A stretch of DNA of 34,223 nt from Acidobacteriaceae bacterium (GCA_030838305.1 JAUTWY010000475.1:1-34223), one strand, 5' to 3'; positions 9,975 through 19,109 are shown, counted from the first letter of the stretch. Translations and numbers: made by a program. The notes: generated from the letters alone by a model not told the origin.

Positions 9975-10898
9975 ATGAAAATAAAGTTGTTGCTTCTATG
10001 CATGATCTTATCGGTGGCAGCATTGTCATTCGGCCAGGATGCGAATTCGGCGGCTGCTCGACAAGACCTTTCAGCCTTGAATACACAGCACGAGCCACCC
10101 ATGCTCGGAATCCACTGGGCTCGTGGATTCAACCCCTTCGCTCGTCCCGCGGCGAAAGGTAATAATCCCAACATGACCTACCATGGCGGCGTGATCATGC
10201 CATCGGTCGTGAGCGAGGCAATTTACTGGGGCCCCAGTTGGTCGAACTCCACTTTTGTTGGGGATAAAATTACCGGACTAGATTCCTGGTATACAGGCTT
10301 CAATAACTCCAATTACGCCAAAACCTCGGATGAATACACAGGATCCAATGGTCAGGTGGGACCGTCTGTCACTCACAACGGTCATATCATCGATACCTCG
10401 ACCGCAGCCAACGGTAGTTCTACTTCGGCGATCGTGGCTGAAGTGTGCAGGAAAATTACAAACCCGGTCACCAACGGTTATTACCCAGTCTATGTCGATC
10501 TGAAGCGGGGCAACGCTGGCTACTGTGCTTATCACTCCTTTGGCTCGTGCAGCGGCGTCACCGTGCAGGTTGCCTTCTTCTTCAATCTTGATGGCGACGC
10601 GGGATGCGATCCTGCCGATACGTCCGGCAAGCACTCCCAAGGTCTGGCCGCGTTGGCCAATGTCAGTGGACACGAACTCTCCGAAGCTCGTACGGATCCC
10701 GACAGCCCGGGAGCCTGGTACGACAAACGCGGTCAGGAGAACGGAGACAAGTGCGCCTGGACCTTCAATGTTCCGCTGGTCACATTCAGCAACAGCACCC
10801 AGTGGAAGATTCAGGGCGAGTGGTCGAACAACGCCTACAACACCGGCACCGGTTACCCCAACAGCTCCGGTCAAGCCGGATGTCTCGACGGTCACTGA
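9975..10898 (+). CDS. secreted protein resembling the EXORDIUM / phosphate-induced protein 1 family
   Basis: Signal peptide; GGVIMPSVVSEAIYWGPSW; SGHELSEARTDPDSPGAWYDKRGQENGDKCAW resembles the plant EXO HELAE…NPL..AWY…EI.DLC block. Strong SD AAAGGAGG. Confidence 0.6.
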   Translation: MKIKLLLLCMILSVAALSFGQDANSAAARQDLSALNTQHEPPMLGIHWARGFNPFARPAAKGNNPNMTYHGGVIMPSVVSEAIYWGPSWSNSTFVGDKITGLDSWYTGFNNSNYAKTSDEYTGSNGQVGPSVTHNGHIIDTSTAANGSSTSAIVAEVCRKITNPVTNGYYPVYVDLKRGNAGYCAYHSFGSCSGVTVQVAFFFNLDGDAGCDPADTSGKHSQGLAALANVSGHELSEARTDPDSPGAWYDKRGQENGDKCAWTFNVPLVTFSNSTQWKIQGEWSNNAYNTGTGYPNSSGQAGCLDGH

Positions 10899-10922
10899 GC
10901 GCTAACCTCTTCTAATAAGAAT

Positions 10923-10967
10923 CGCCGAGCCACTTCGCCGCCGGAAACGGCTCCCGGTGGCTCGGCG
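10923..10967 (+). terminator. putative terminator hairpin with 11-bp perfect stem and nested GCCG-GAAA-CGGC hairpin
   Basis: CGCCGAGCCAC (10923-10933) / GTGGCTCGGCG (10957-10967), 25 nt after the stop at 10898, followed by CATTTC (weak T tract). Confidence 0.55.
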
Positions 10968-11171
10968 CATTTCACCCGTAACGCATCCCGTGTTGTCGCC
11001 ATGGCCTGTGTTCAACTGCCTACGATCTGCTACGTATCATGATTGGCACGGCCAGAGCCAGCGCGCACGCGAATACTCTGACGCCAGAACGGTTGAATTG
11101 GCAGCCCCTACCGCGTATCTTCAACTCTTGCTCACAGATCGTTTCTAAGGCAATCATTCTCCGGACTCTTG

Positions 11172-12794
11172 ATGCCCGTCTCACCCACTCCATCAGCTCG
11201 GCCCAGGAAGACCACCGGTCTGCGCTACTGGATGATGCAGGTCCTGGAGGAGTGTGACAACGTTTCCGCCGATTTCAGTCCCGATCACGTGCACGACCTG
11301 CGCGTTTCTCTGCGCCGCTGTCGCTCCCTGGCCGATGGATTGATGGCGATCCATCCCGACCCAGACTGGAAGACGATGAAAAAGGCCGGCAAGGTCCTGT
11401 TCCAGCGCCTCGGGGATCTTCGCGATATCCACGTGATGGAAGAGTGGGTGGAGAAGCTGGAGAAAGTTTCCAGGGAGCGGGCGCCCTCGCCCGCTTCGGC
11501 TGCATCGCGACAAAACCCTCAGCCCATTGCGGATCAATCCGAAACCGTATCCTACTCCGAAGACACTCCCGGCCAAGCCCTCCTCAGAATCCTCAAATCC
11601 CGCGAGGCTGAACAGAAGAACCAAGCTCAAGTTGCTCTCGAAGAATTCGACCGCAAGCAATGGCGCCGTTGGAGCAAGTCTCTTCCCGCGCGCGCGGCTC
11701 GCATCCGAGCCGGCAGCGCTCTGTTCAAGCATCTCGCCCTCGAGCGCTGGACCGAAGCTCGCCGGTTGCACGCGCAGGCCATGCGCAACCGCTCTCAAAC
11801 CGCCTTCCACAGCCTGCGCATCGGGATTAAACGTTTCCGGTACATCGTCGAAAATTTCCTTCCGCTGGAGCACAAACTCTGGAGCGACGACCTGAAACAA
11901 ATACAAGACTTGCTCGGTGAAGTTCACGATCTCGACGTGCTCTGGTCAACCGCAATTTCCTGCAACGTTTTTCCTGACGAACATTCGCGGCAGCGGTGGC
12001 AAGAACGAATCCTCTCCCAGCGCTCCAAGCGCATCGAACGCTACCGCCCCAAGATGATCGGCAAAGATTCTCTATGGCAGGTGTGGCGCGACACGCTCCC
12101 GCAAGGTAAGCAAATTCAAGAGCTCGCAACCCGCCGCATGAAGCTCTGGGCGAACACTCTTGATCGCGATTTCTCTCACTCCCGGCGTGTGGCAGGCTTG
12201 TCCCTGCAACTTTACGACGGACTTCTCGCTTTGCAATGGCAGCCTGCGGTCGATGCGGTTTCAGCTCGCTTCAGCCTGCTCGCCGCCGCCCTGCTGCACG
12301 ATGTCGGCAAGTCCAAAGGCGAAAAGAATCATCACAAAAAATCTCTCAAGCTAATTGAAGCGCACGGCAATCCGCTGGGCTGGAAGGCCGCAGACTTTCG
12401 CCGCGCTGCCGTCGTTGCTCGCTTTCACCGCGGAGCTTTGCCCACAAGAAGGCATAAACTCTTGCGCGATCTCTTTCCCGACGAGCAGAAAGCCATCATC
12501 CAGCTAGTCGCCATCCTGCGCCTCGCCAATGCCCTTGACGCCGCCCACGAGGGTCACATCCGCCGGATACAAATCGAAAACGTTGAGAAGCGAAAAAATC
12601 TGAAGCAACGTACGGTAGGATTTCTGCGCAAACCCCACTCGCTGGACCAAAATGAGCCTTTAATCATCCTGGCGGAAGGGTACAAACCGCTGGGTCCATC
12701 CGCTCAGGCCATCGCCGCCGAACGCCATCTGCTGGAAACGCTTCTTCGCCGTCCGGTAATTGTCAAACCGGCTGGCGCGACCAAGACAGCCTAA
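11172..12794 (+). CDS. CHAD domain protein fused to Ppx/GppA-type HD domain
   Basis: CHAD: VHDLRVSLRRCRSLADGL … FHSLRIGIKRFRYIVENF … LGEVHDLDVL. HD: HSRRVAGLSLQLYDGL … AALLHDVGKSKGEKNHHKKSLKLI … VARFHRGALP … ILRLANALDAAHEG. Confidence 0.85.
   Translation: MPVSPTPSARPRKTTGLRYWMMQVLEECDNVSADFSPDHVHDLRVSLRRCRSLADGLMAIHPDPDWKTMKKAGKVLFQRLGDLRDIHVMEEWVEKLEKVSRERAPSPASAASRQNPQPIADQSETVSYSEDTPGQALLRILKSREAEQKNQAQVALEEFDRKQWRRWSKSLPARAARIRAGSALFKHLALERWTEARRLHAQAMRNRSQTAFHSLRIGIKRFRYIVENFLPLEHKLWSDDLKQIQDLLGEVHDLDVLWSTAISCNVFPDEHSRQRWQERILSQRSKRIERYRPKMIGKDSLWQVWRDTLPQGKQIQELATRRMKLWANTLDRDFSHSRRVAGLSLQLYDGLLALQWQPAVDAVSARFSLLAAALLHDVGKSKGEKNHHKKSLKLIEAHGNPLGWKAADFRRAAVVARFHRGALPTRRHKLLRDLFPDEQKAIIQLVAILRLANALDAAHEGHIRRIQIENVEKRKNLKQRTVGFLRKPHSLDQNEPLIILAEGYKPLGPSAQAIAAERHLLETLLRRPVIVKPAGATKTA
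11476..11495. repeat. GC-rich palindrome AGCGGGCG-CCCT-CGCCCGCT inside the CHAD-HD CDS
   Basis: Perfect 8-bp stem, 4-nt loop; the reverse complement of its core (GCGGGCGAGGGCGCCCGC) differs at one base from 31907-31924. Confidence 0.7.
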
Positions 12795-12978
12795 ATCTCT
12801 CTACCACCTTGCTCATATATAGATCCGCTCCTACGGCGAACTAGCTGCGTCCCCCTGTGCCCCCTGTGTTTCGGGTCTTGAGGTTGGCTGGCCATCAGGC
12901 GATTATTCCTACTCCGGTTAACAGTAGCTTCCGAGCCACTTTCCATATCCCGCTTCAGGAGCTACAAAAGAAGCACCC

Positions 12979-13527
12979 ATGACTCACGCCCAACTGGTCG
13001 AAAAAGCTGTCCACTGGCTGCGCCGCTATCGCTGCGGAGTTGTGCTCTCAGAGCAGGCGTGTGTGAGCGGCGAAATGCCCGATGCCATCGGCTGGAAGCG
13101 CGCCTGCCACTCCGTCATAGTCGAGTGCAAGGTGACGCGCTCTGATTTCCTCGCAGACCGTGCCAAGCCCTTCCGCCTCAAACCCGACCAAGGGGTCGGA
13201 TGTGAACGCTTCTATCTTGTGCCCGCAGCGCTCGTGCGCCCCGACGAATTGCCGGTAGGTTGGGGCTTGCTGGAATACCGCAGCGGTGGAATCGAAACCG
13301 CGCATCCCTCTGCCAAGAATCTTCGCAGCGCAACTGGCTTTCGATACGAAATGAATTTGCTGCTTGCCAGCCTGCGGCGCGTCGAGGTCCGCGTCGAGCC
13401 ACAAAGCATCACGGAATTCTTAAAGTGGAAGAACCGTATGGCGGAATACAATCGCGGCACTTTGCCTGAAGGCATCGCCTCCGCCGAAGAAGAAAGGAAT
13501 GTTTTCCTGGAGCCAGAGGCAATGTGA
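12979..13527 (+). CDS. putative PD-(D/E)XK nuclease-fold protein
   Basis: EMPDAIGWKRACHSVIVECKVTRSDFLADRAKPFR: PD…(V)ECK motif spacing. Confidence 0.55.
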   Translation: MTHAQLVEKAVHWLRRYRCGVVLSEQACVSGEMPDAIGWKRACHSVIVECKVTRSDFLADRAKPFRLKPDQGVGCERFYLVPAALVRPDELPVGWGLLEYRSGGIETAHPSAKNLRSATGFRYEMNLLLASLRRVEVRVEPQSITEFLKWKNRMAEYNRGTLPEGIASAEEERNVFLEPEAM

Positions 13528-13562
13528 GGCGGAATCTTAGAGCTGGAAGCCAGGAGCTATCT

Positions 13563-14162
13563 TCACAACTCCCGCCGCCCTTCCATAGCCTTGAGCATTG
13601 TAATTTCGTCTGTGTACTCGATATCGCTGCCTACCGGAATGCCCATGGCGATGCGCGTGACTTTCACTCCTACGCGCTTGAGTTGCTGCGAGAGATAGGT
13701 GGCGGTGGCTTCGCCTTCCACCGTGGGATTCGTCGCAATGATCACTTCATCCACATTGCCCGCATCGACTCGCGCGATCAGGTTCGTGATGCGCAACTGC
13801 TCCGGTCCAATTCCGTGCAGCGGCGAGATTGCGCCGTGCAGCACGTGGAAGACACCGTTGAAATGCTTTGTCTTTTCGATGGCGGCAATGTTGGTAGGCT
13901 CTTCGACCACGCAAACCAGCCGCTGGTTGCGGGTCGCACTGGTGCAGTAGACGCACGGGTCAACGTCTGTGATGTTGTTGCAAACCGAACACAGCCGCAG
14001 GCTGGCCTTGACGTCGCGCACGGCGGCAGCGAGCGCCTCGGCATCTTCGTCACTGGCGCGCAGAATGTAAAACGCCAGCCGCTGCGCGCTCTTCGAACCC
14101 ACGCCCGGCAGCTTCTTCAGCTCATCAATGAGACGCGACATCGGCTCCGCAAATTTAGACAT
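13563..14162 (-). CDS. recR: recombination mediator RecR
   Basis: [25 protein letters not shown]4 zinc motif [30 protein letters not shown] Toprim region. Confidence 0.95.
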   Translation of the reverse strand: MSKFAEPMSRLIDELKKLPGVGSKSAQRLAFYILRASDEDAEALAAAVRDVKASLRLCSVCNNITDVDPCVYCTSATRNQRLVCVVEEPTNIAAIEKTKHFNGVFHVLHGAISPLHGIGPEQLRITNLIARVDAGNVDEVIIATNPTVEGEATATYLSQQLKRVGVKVTRIAMGIPVGSDIEYTDEITMLKAMEGRREL

Positions 14163-14285
14163 AGAGAAGAATTAAGTAATTGTGCGATCGGGTAATTGGG
14201 CAATTTGAAGCTAGAACAAAGTCATTCATCGAAAGCGACGAGGGAGGCCGGGGAAGTTGCCCCATTGCCCATTCGCTCAATGCTT

Positions 14286-14591
14286 TCAGACTCCGCCCAT
14301 GCCCATCCCGCCAAGCATGCCGCCCACCGTTGACTGCATCGCCCCATCAATCTTCCGTGCAGCTTCATTCACCGCCGCGAGTACCAAGTCCTCGAGCATC
14401 TCCACATCTCCCGACTTTACCGCTTCAGGATCAATGCGCAGGCTGAGCAGTTGTTTGCGCCCATCCATTTTTGCCGTGACCGTGCCTCCACCCGACGAAG
14501 CCTCAACCACGGTCTCCTGCATTTTCTTTTGCAGGGTTTCGTACTGCAACTTCGCCTTCGACATCAGCTCTTGCAGATTGAATCCACCCAT
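14286..14591 (-). CDS. YbaB/EbfC family nucleoid-associated protein
   Basis: MGGFNLQELMSKAKLQYETLQKKMQETVVEASSGGGTVTAKMDGRKQLLSLRIDPEAV; position between dnaX and recR. Confidence 0.93.
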   Translation of the reverse strand: MGGFNLQELMSKAKLQYETLQKKMQETVVEASSGGGTVTAKMDGRKQLLSLRIDPEAVKSGDVEMLEDLVLAAVNEAARKIDGAMQSTVGGMLGGMGMGGV

Positions 14592-14636
14592 AACGCCTCA
14601 ATGAAAATAAAGTTCCGAGTGTGAACCGCTAAAGGG

Positions 14637-16538
14637 TCAGCGCTTCTCTTTGTAATCAATCACCGTACGAATCTCAGCGCCGAACTTTTCCTTCAGCCTC
14701 CGGACAACGGAATCCTGCTCCGCGCGGCTGCGGCCGCCTGGTCCGGAAGCCGTTGCGTTGGCGCTGCCCGCCCCATTCCGTTTTCCGGCTGTCGATACCA
14801 CAGGTGCACCGGAAACAATCTTCAGCCTGACTGCGCGCCCCAAAATGCCGCTGGCGGAGGCAATCGCCAACCGCCGCGCATCGGCGCTCAGCGACATGTC
14901 GACGACAGTCTGAGATTCGGAAACCTTGATTACGACCTCGCTTCCTTCCACTGACCATTCGCCCGCCTCGAGCATCGACACCAGAATGCGCTGATTGCCG
15001 TCCGCAAGTGCTTGCAGCACCGCGCTCTGCAACCTCTCGCTCGGGACACCCGACGCAACGAGGGGCGCTGGCGAGATCTGTGACGGAGCCTGCGCGTCTG
15101 TTCGCGAACTGAGTTGAAGGTCGGGCGGGCTTTCGCTGAGATCTGCGGGGGCGCTAGAGCCCATAATTACTCGCGCCGGCATGCCGCCACCGGCGACGAT
15201 CCGTGGACCGTCCCCGGAGAATGAAGCGCCAGCAGACTCCTGGCGCGGGCCGCCCTTCCGCGCAGTGTCGGCTGCGAACGGCGAAACATGATTCGGGCGA
15301 GCAGGCGCGCCCACCTCACTCCTCCGCCCTTCCCCCGAATTCGGCGCAACGATTGAGGGCCGCGCGGAAGTTCTACGATTCCCTGCGCCTCCCGGGACGC
15401 TTGAACCCGCCACCTCGCTAAGTAGTTGCTCGATCGGCAGCAGTCGCTGCGCGTGCGCCATTTTCAAAAGGCCAAGCTCCAGATGGAAGCGCTGCTCCTG
15501 CTTGTACCCCAGTTCGCCATGGGTGCGCAGCATGATCTGCAAATGCCGCGTCAGGTCTTCTTCTCCGAACAGCTCCGCCACACGTTCGACGCGCTCGCGT
15601 TCGTCGCTTGATATCTGCAGCAGGGCAGAGTCCTTGCCTGCAATTTTGGCGACCGTCGCGTTGCGCAAGAATCGCACCATCTGCCGCGCAAAGTGTGTTG
15701 GACTGTGCCCCTCGCTGATCAGATGGTCGACCTGGCGCAGCACGTCATCACTGGTGCCCCGGGCCACCGCCTGCATTACTTCCTCAAGGATGTGCGCCGG
15801 CGCAGCGCCCACGAGGTTACGAACCGAGTCCGCCGTGACTTTTCCCGCGGAAGACGCAATCGCCTGATCGAGAATCGATAACGCATCGCGCATGGAACCA
15901 TCGCCAACTTCAGCCAGCAAAGCCAGAGCATCGTCATCGGCTTCGATCTTTTCGCGGCCCACCAGATCGCGCAATTGTCCGACAATGGCATCAAACTTGA
16001 CCGCGCGAAAACTGAAGTGCTGACAGCGCGAGCGAATGGTCTGCGGAATATCTTCGGGTTGAGTCGTCGCCAGCATGAAGACGATGTGATCCGGCGGCTC
16101 TTCCAAGGTTTTGAGCAAAGCGTTGAAGGCCGCGTCGGTGATCTGGTGAGCTTCGTCGAGGATGTAAATCTTGAATCGATCGCGCGCCGGACGATAACGC
16201 GCCGCCTCGCGCAGCTCGCGAATTTCGTCAATGCCGCGGTTGGTGGCCGCATCGATTTCGATGACGTCGACCGCGTTGCCCGCACGAATCTCAGTGCACG
16301 ATTCGCACACGCCGCAAGGCTCCGCCACAGGCATATCGGACGAGCGGCAGTTCAAAGCCGCGGCCAAAATCCGCGCCACCGTGGTTTTTCCAATCCCGCG
16401 ATGGCCGCTGAAGATGTAACCGTGCGCCGTGCGTCCCTGTTCCAGGGCATTCTGCAAGGTGCGCGTGACGTGCTCTTGTCCGATCACCTCGGAGAATTTC
16501 TGCGGACGGTATTTACGCGCCAGGACGGTATAGCTCAT
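14637..16538 (-). CDS. dnaX: DNA polymerase III subunit gamma/tau
   Basis: MSYTVLARKYRPQKFSEVIGQEHVTRTLQNAL, Walker A GHRGIGKTT, CGVCESC zinc motif, LDEAHQITDAAFNALLKTLEEPP. Start at ATG 16538. Confidence 0.95.
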   Translation of the reverse strand: MSYTVLARKYRPQKFSEVIGQEHVTRTLQNALEQGRTAHGYIFSGHRGIGKTTVARILAAALNCRSSDMPVAEPCGVCESCTEIRAGNAVDVIEIDAATNRGIDEIRELREAARYRPARDRFKIYILDEAHQITDAAFNALLKTLEEPPDHIVFMLATTQPEDIPQTIRSRCQHFSFRAVKFDAIVGQLRDLVGREKIEADDDALALLAEVGDGSMRDALSILDQAIASSAGKVTADSVRNLVGAAPAHILEEVMQAVARGTSDDVLRQVDHLISEGHSPTHFARQMVRFLRNATVAKIAGKDSALLQISSDERERVERVAELFGEEDLTRHLQIMLRTHGELGYKQEQRFHLELGLLKMAHAQRLLPIEQLLSEVAGSSVPGGAGNRRTSARPSIVAPNSGEGRRSEVGAPARPNHVSPFAADTARKGGPRQESAGASFSGDGPRIVAGGGMPARVIMGSSAPADLSESPPDLQLSSRTDAQAPSQISPAPLVASGVPSERLQSAVLQALADGNQRILVSMLEAGEWSVEGSEVVIKVSESQTVVDMSLSADARRLAIASASGILGRAVRLKIVSGAPVVSTAGKRNGAGSANATASGPGGRSRAEQDSVVRRLKEKFGAEIRTVIDYKEKR

Positions 16539-16714
16539 GAGCTGGAAGACTCGATTATACGTGATGCAGGAGAGGACTTTCGCCGTTTTCGTCTGGCGGT
16601 CAAGGAGTTGACGATGTATTTGATGAAACGCGTCTTTAGCCGCCGCCGTTGGCAAATACGCCGGGCGCCGCAGCGCCAAGCGGCAAACAAGTGGCTGCTG
16701 AAAGCGTACTGCCT

Positions 16715-16752
16715 AGGCTCGCCGCAGTTTCACGTGCCCCATGGGCGAGCCT
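16715..16752. repeat. 9-bp perfect inverted repeat AGGCTCGCC…GGCGAGCCT
   Basis: Arms 16715-16723 and 16744-16752, 20-nt spacer, between the phosphoesterase stop and the dnaX start. Confidence 0.5.
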
Positions 16753-16781
16753 CTCGGAGTATGAAATTCACTACTTTCCAC

Positions 16782-19109
16782 CTAAGGCGTAAACGTGGCT
16801 GTCACAAAGTCATGCGTGCCCACAATGACTGAGCAGGTAGTGTTTCCGGTGCACGCTCCGCTCCATCCCGCAAATGTCGAGCCCGTGGCCGGCGTGGCGG
16901 CGAGGGTCACGGCGGTTCCACTGGCATATACCCCAGTGCACTCGGTCGTGCAGCTACCGATTGCAGAATGGGGATTGCTGCTGACATTTCCGGAGCCCTT
17001 TACGATGACCGTCACTTCTGGCGGCTCATTCCATCCGACGGCGGGTGTCTGATCACAAGTTTCGCTCGTGTTCTGAGCGGGGAGCGTTGGGGGTGTGGCC
17101 CATGGCTTGTTCACGAAATCGAAGAATTCGTCCATGGGCGCCTGACTGCCGTCCCGGTTGGTCAACTGGTTGAGGCCGAAACGAGTTTCCACCAGTTTCA
17201 GCACTGCAGTTGTGTCACGCTGTGTGTGAGAAACAAAGTTCTTGAGCGAGAAAGGCGAGATTACGATCAGGGGAACGCGGAAGCCCGTCCAGCCAAAGGT
17301 GCAAGTGCCTTGGCCAAGTATTTGGCCCGGGTTGTCACAGATGTCGCCAGGAAGTAAGTCGGTTGGGGAAAGCATGTCGCCGGGGGGAGTAGCTGGTTGC
17401 GGGGCGACGTGGTCGTAAAGGCCGCCGGCTTCGTCGTAGGTGAAAATCAGCGCGGAATCTGTCCAAACTGGGCTGTGCATAAAGGGCTTGATGATCGTGT
17501 TCTCCGTGTACGCAGCCCCAAACTGAACGTTGACCGGCGAGGCGTCGGCATCAGAGGGGTGCTCATCAAGGCCGGCACTGGAAGCCGGCTCGATCATCGC
17601 GAATTGCGGGAAAGTTGCGTCACTCTGCAGGTCAATTGCGAATTGCGAGATTGGGACGAAGTGCTGCCACAGTCCTGTAGACGCGTCCTGAATCTGTTTC
17701 TCGTAGACAAACTGGTTCATGTAGGAGGCGCCGGCAAGACACATGTCCTGAGCTTGTCCAGCCGCAGCGGTATTGCAGTTCACGCCGTTATAGGAAGTAT
17801 TGATAGGATTGACGTAGATCTTCCAACTGATGCTCGCGTCCTGAAGAGCCTCAAAAATCGTCTTCGCAGTGAACGCATTACTGTCGTTGTGGCCTCCGCC
17901 CGGGGGATAAGCGTATCCCTGGGAAGTGGCCGCGTAAATGTATGCACGATTGATCTGTGTGCGGTCCATCACAGGAGAGAACCAGCGGTCGGAAGTCCCG
18001 AAATTAGTGGCCAAGAAGTAATAGAAATTCAGATCCGCATCTTCGAAATAGCCCATGGCCCGAGCGCCATTAACATCCATGAAAGCATTCGATCGTGCGT
18101 CATAGGCAGCCGTGAAGACGAAGCCGTTCAGCGGAGGGTTTGGTTCTGCAGGCTGATCAGAAGGGTTGGCGTAATCCCAGTCGTTGTGAGCTTCGTTCCA
18201 GAAGGGACTCTGGTTTTCTTCGCAGACAGTGCCCTGTTTGCCCGAGGGCAACAATAGCGAGTGGAACGAAAACGACGTGATTAGATTGGTGGGGTCTGGG
18301 GTGCACCTGGTCCCATCGTTCGCAAGATTGCAGCCTGGGATACTCGGCGGAGGACCTTGCAATGGGGCTGTACCACTGGTCGGGTTGAACTGTGGCAAAC
18401 CGTCGAAAGACTGATCGGGGACGCCAGTGTTAGCCCAGTACTGGCGCATGAAACCGAAATAGTGATCGAGCGAGCGGTTTTCATCCGCGAAAAGGATAAT
18501 GTGGTTCAAGCTCTGCAGCGTTCCCGCTAAGCCAAACGTAGCAGTCACCGAAGTGGCAGTTGAACCCACCGTCACCACGCAAGGTCCCAGACCCGTACAC
18601 GCGCCTGACCAGGAGGAGAAAATGCTTCCGCTGGCCGGAGTTTCATTCAATGTCACTTGAGTAGTAGGTGGAAAACTTGCTGAGCAAGTGGTGGGACAAC
18701 TGATCCCCGCCGGGTTGCTCGTAACGCTTCCCGACCCCGACCCTGACACGGTTACTGTCAATCCCGAACCGGAATTGAACGTTGGCGTCACGGTTACCGC
18801 CGCAGTCATCGTCACGATGCATGTGCTCGTTCCCGTACAACCGCCGCTCCAGCCGCCGAAATAATAATTGCTGGCGGCAGTCGCGGTCAGCGTGACTTGC
18901 GTGTTCTGTGCGAAGCTGGCACTGCACGTGGAGGGACAATTAATTCCCGCCGGACTGCTGGTCACGGTTCCCGCACCCACGGCCGGGGCAGTCACCGTCA
19001 ATTGAAAGGAAGCAGGGGGTGGTGGCGAACCTGATGATGTTCCGCATCCGGCCAGGATCAGAGACCCGGCACCCAATAAGGCTAACCCTAAACAATGTCG
19101 ACGTTTCAT
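16782..19109 (-). CDS. lipoprotein phosphoesterase (phospholipase C / acid phosphatase family) with InlB-B-type repeat domains
   Basis: Lipobox LILAGCG; phosphoesterase motifs HIILFADENRSLDHYFGF … RVPLIVISPFS … DEFFDF; two N-terminal and one C-terminal repeats of the GxGxVTSxPAGIxCPxxCSASF…VTLTATPA…FxGWSGACTG type. Confidence 0.85.
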   Translation of the reverse strand: MKRRHCLGLALLGAGSLILAGCGTSSGSPPPPASFQLTVTAPAVGAGTVTSSPAGINCPSTCSASFAQNTQVTLTATAASNYYFGGWSGGCTGTSTCIVTMTAAVTVTPTFNSGSGLTVTVSGSGSGSVTSNPAGISCPTTCSASFPPTTQVTLNETPASGSIFSSWSGACTGLGPCVVTVGSTATSVTATFGLAGTLQSLNHIILFADENRSLDHYFGFMRQYWANTGVPDQSFDGLPQFNPTSGTAPLQGPPPSIPGCNLANDGTRCTPDPTNLITSFSFHSLLLPSGKQGTVCEENQSPFWNEAHNDWDYANPSDQPAEPNPPLNGFVFTAAYDARSNAFMDVNGARAMGYFEDADLNFYYFLATNFGTSDRWFSPVMDRTQINRAYIYAATSQGYAYPPGGGHNDSNAFTAKTIFEALQDASISWKIYVNPINTSYNGVNCNTAAAGQAQDMCLAGASYMNQFVYEKQIQDASTGLWQHFVPISQFAIDLQSDATFPQFAMIEPASSAGLDEHPSDADASPVNVQFGAAYTENTIIKPFMHSPVWTDSALIFTYDEAGGLYDHVAPQPATPPGDMLSPTDLLPGDICDNPGQILGQGTCTFGWTGFRVPLIVISPFSLKNFVSHTQRDTTAVLKLVETRFGLNQLTNRDGSQAPMDEFFDFVNKPWATPPTLPAQNTSETCDQTPAVGWNEPPEVTVIVKGSGNVSSNPHSAIGSCTTECTGVYASGTAVTLAATPATGSTFAGWSGACTGNTTCSVIVGTHDFVTATFTP

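Noticed and set aside
13524-14195. 223-aa plus-strand ORF
   Set aside because: Antisense to recR, which is unambiguous.
14194-14272. TGGGCAAT / ATTGCCCA inverted pair between ybaB and recR
   Set aside because: 8-bp arms with a ~60-nt spacer; too weak to claim structure.
15975-16832. 285-aa plus-strand ORF
   Set aside because: Antisense to dnaX; extends into the gap but has no motif support.
17397-18257. 286-aa plus-strand ORF
   Set aside because: Antisense to the phosphoesterase gene, which carries clear motifs.
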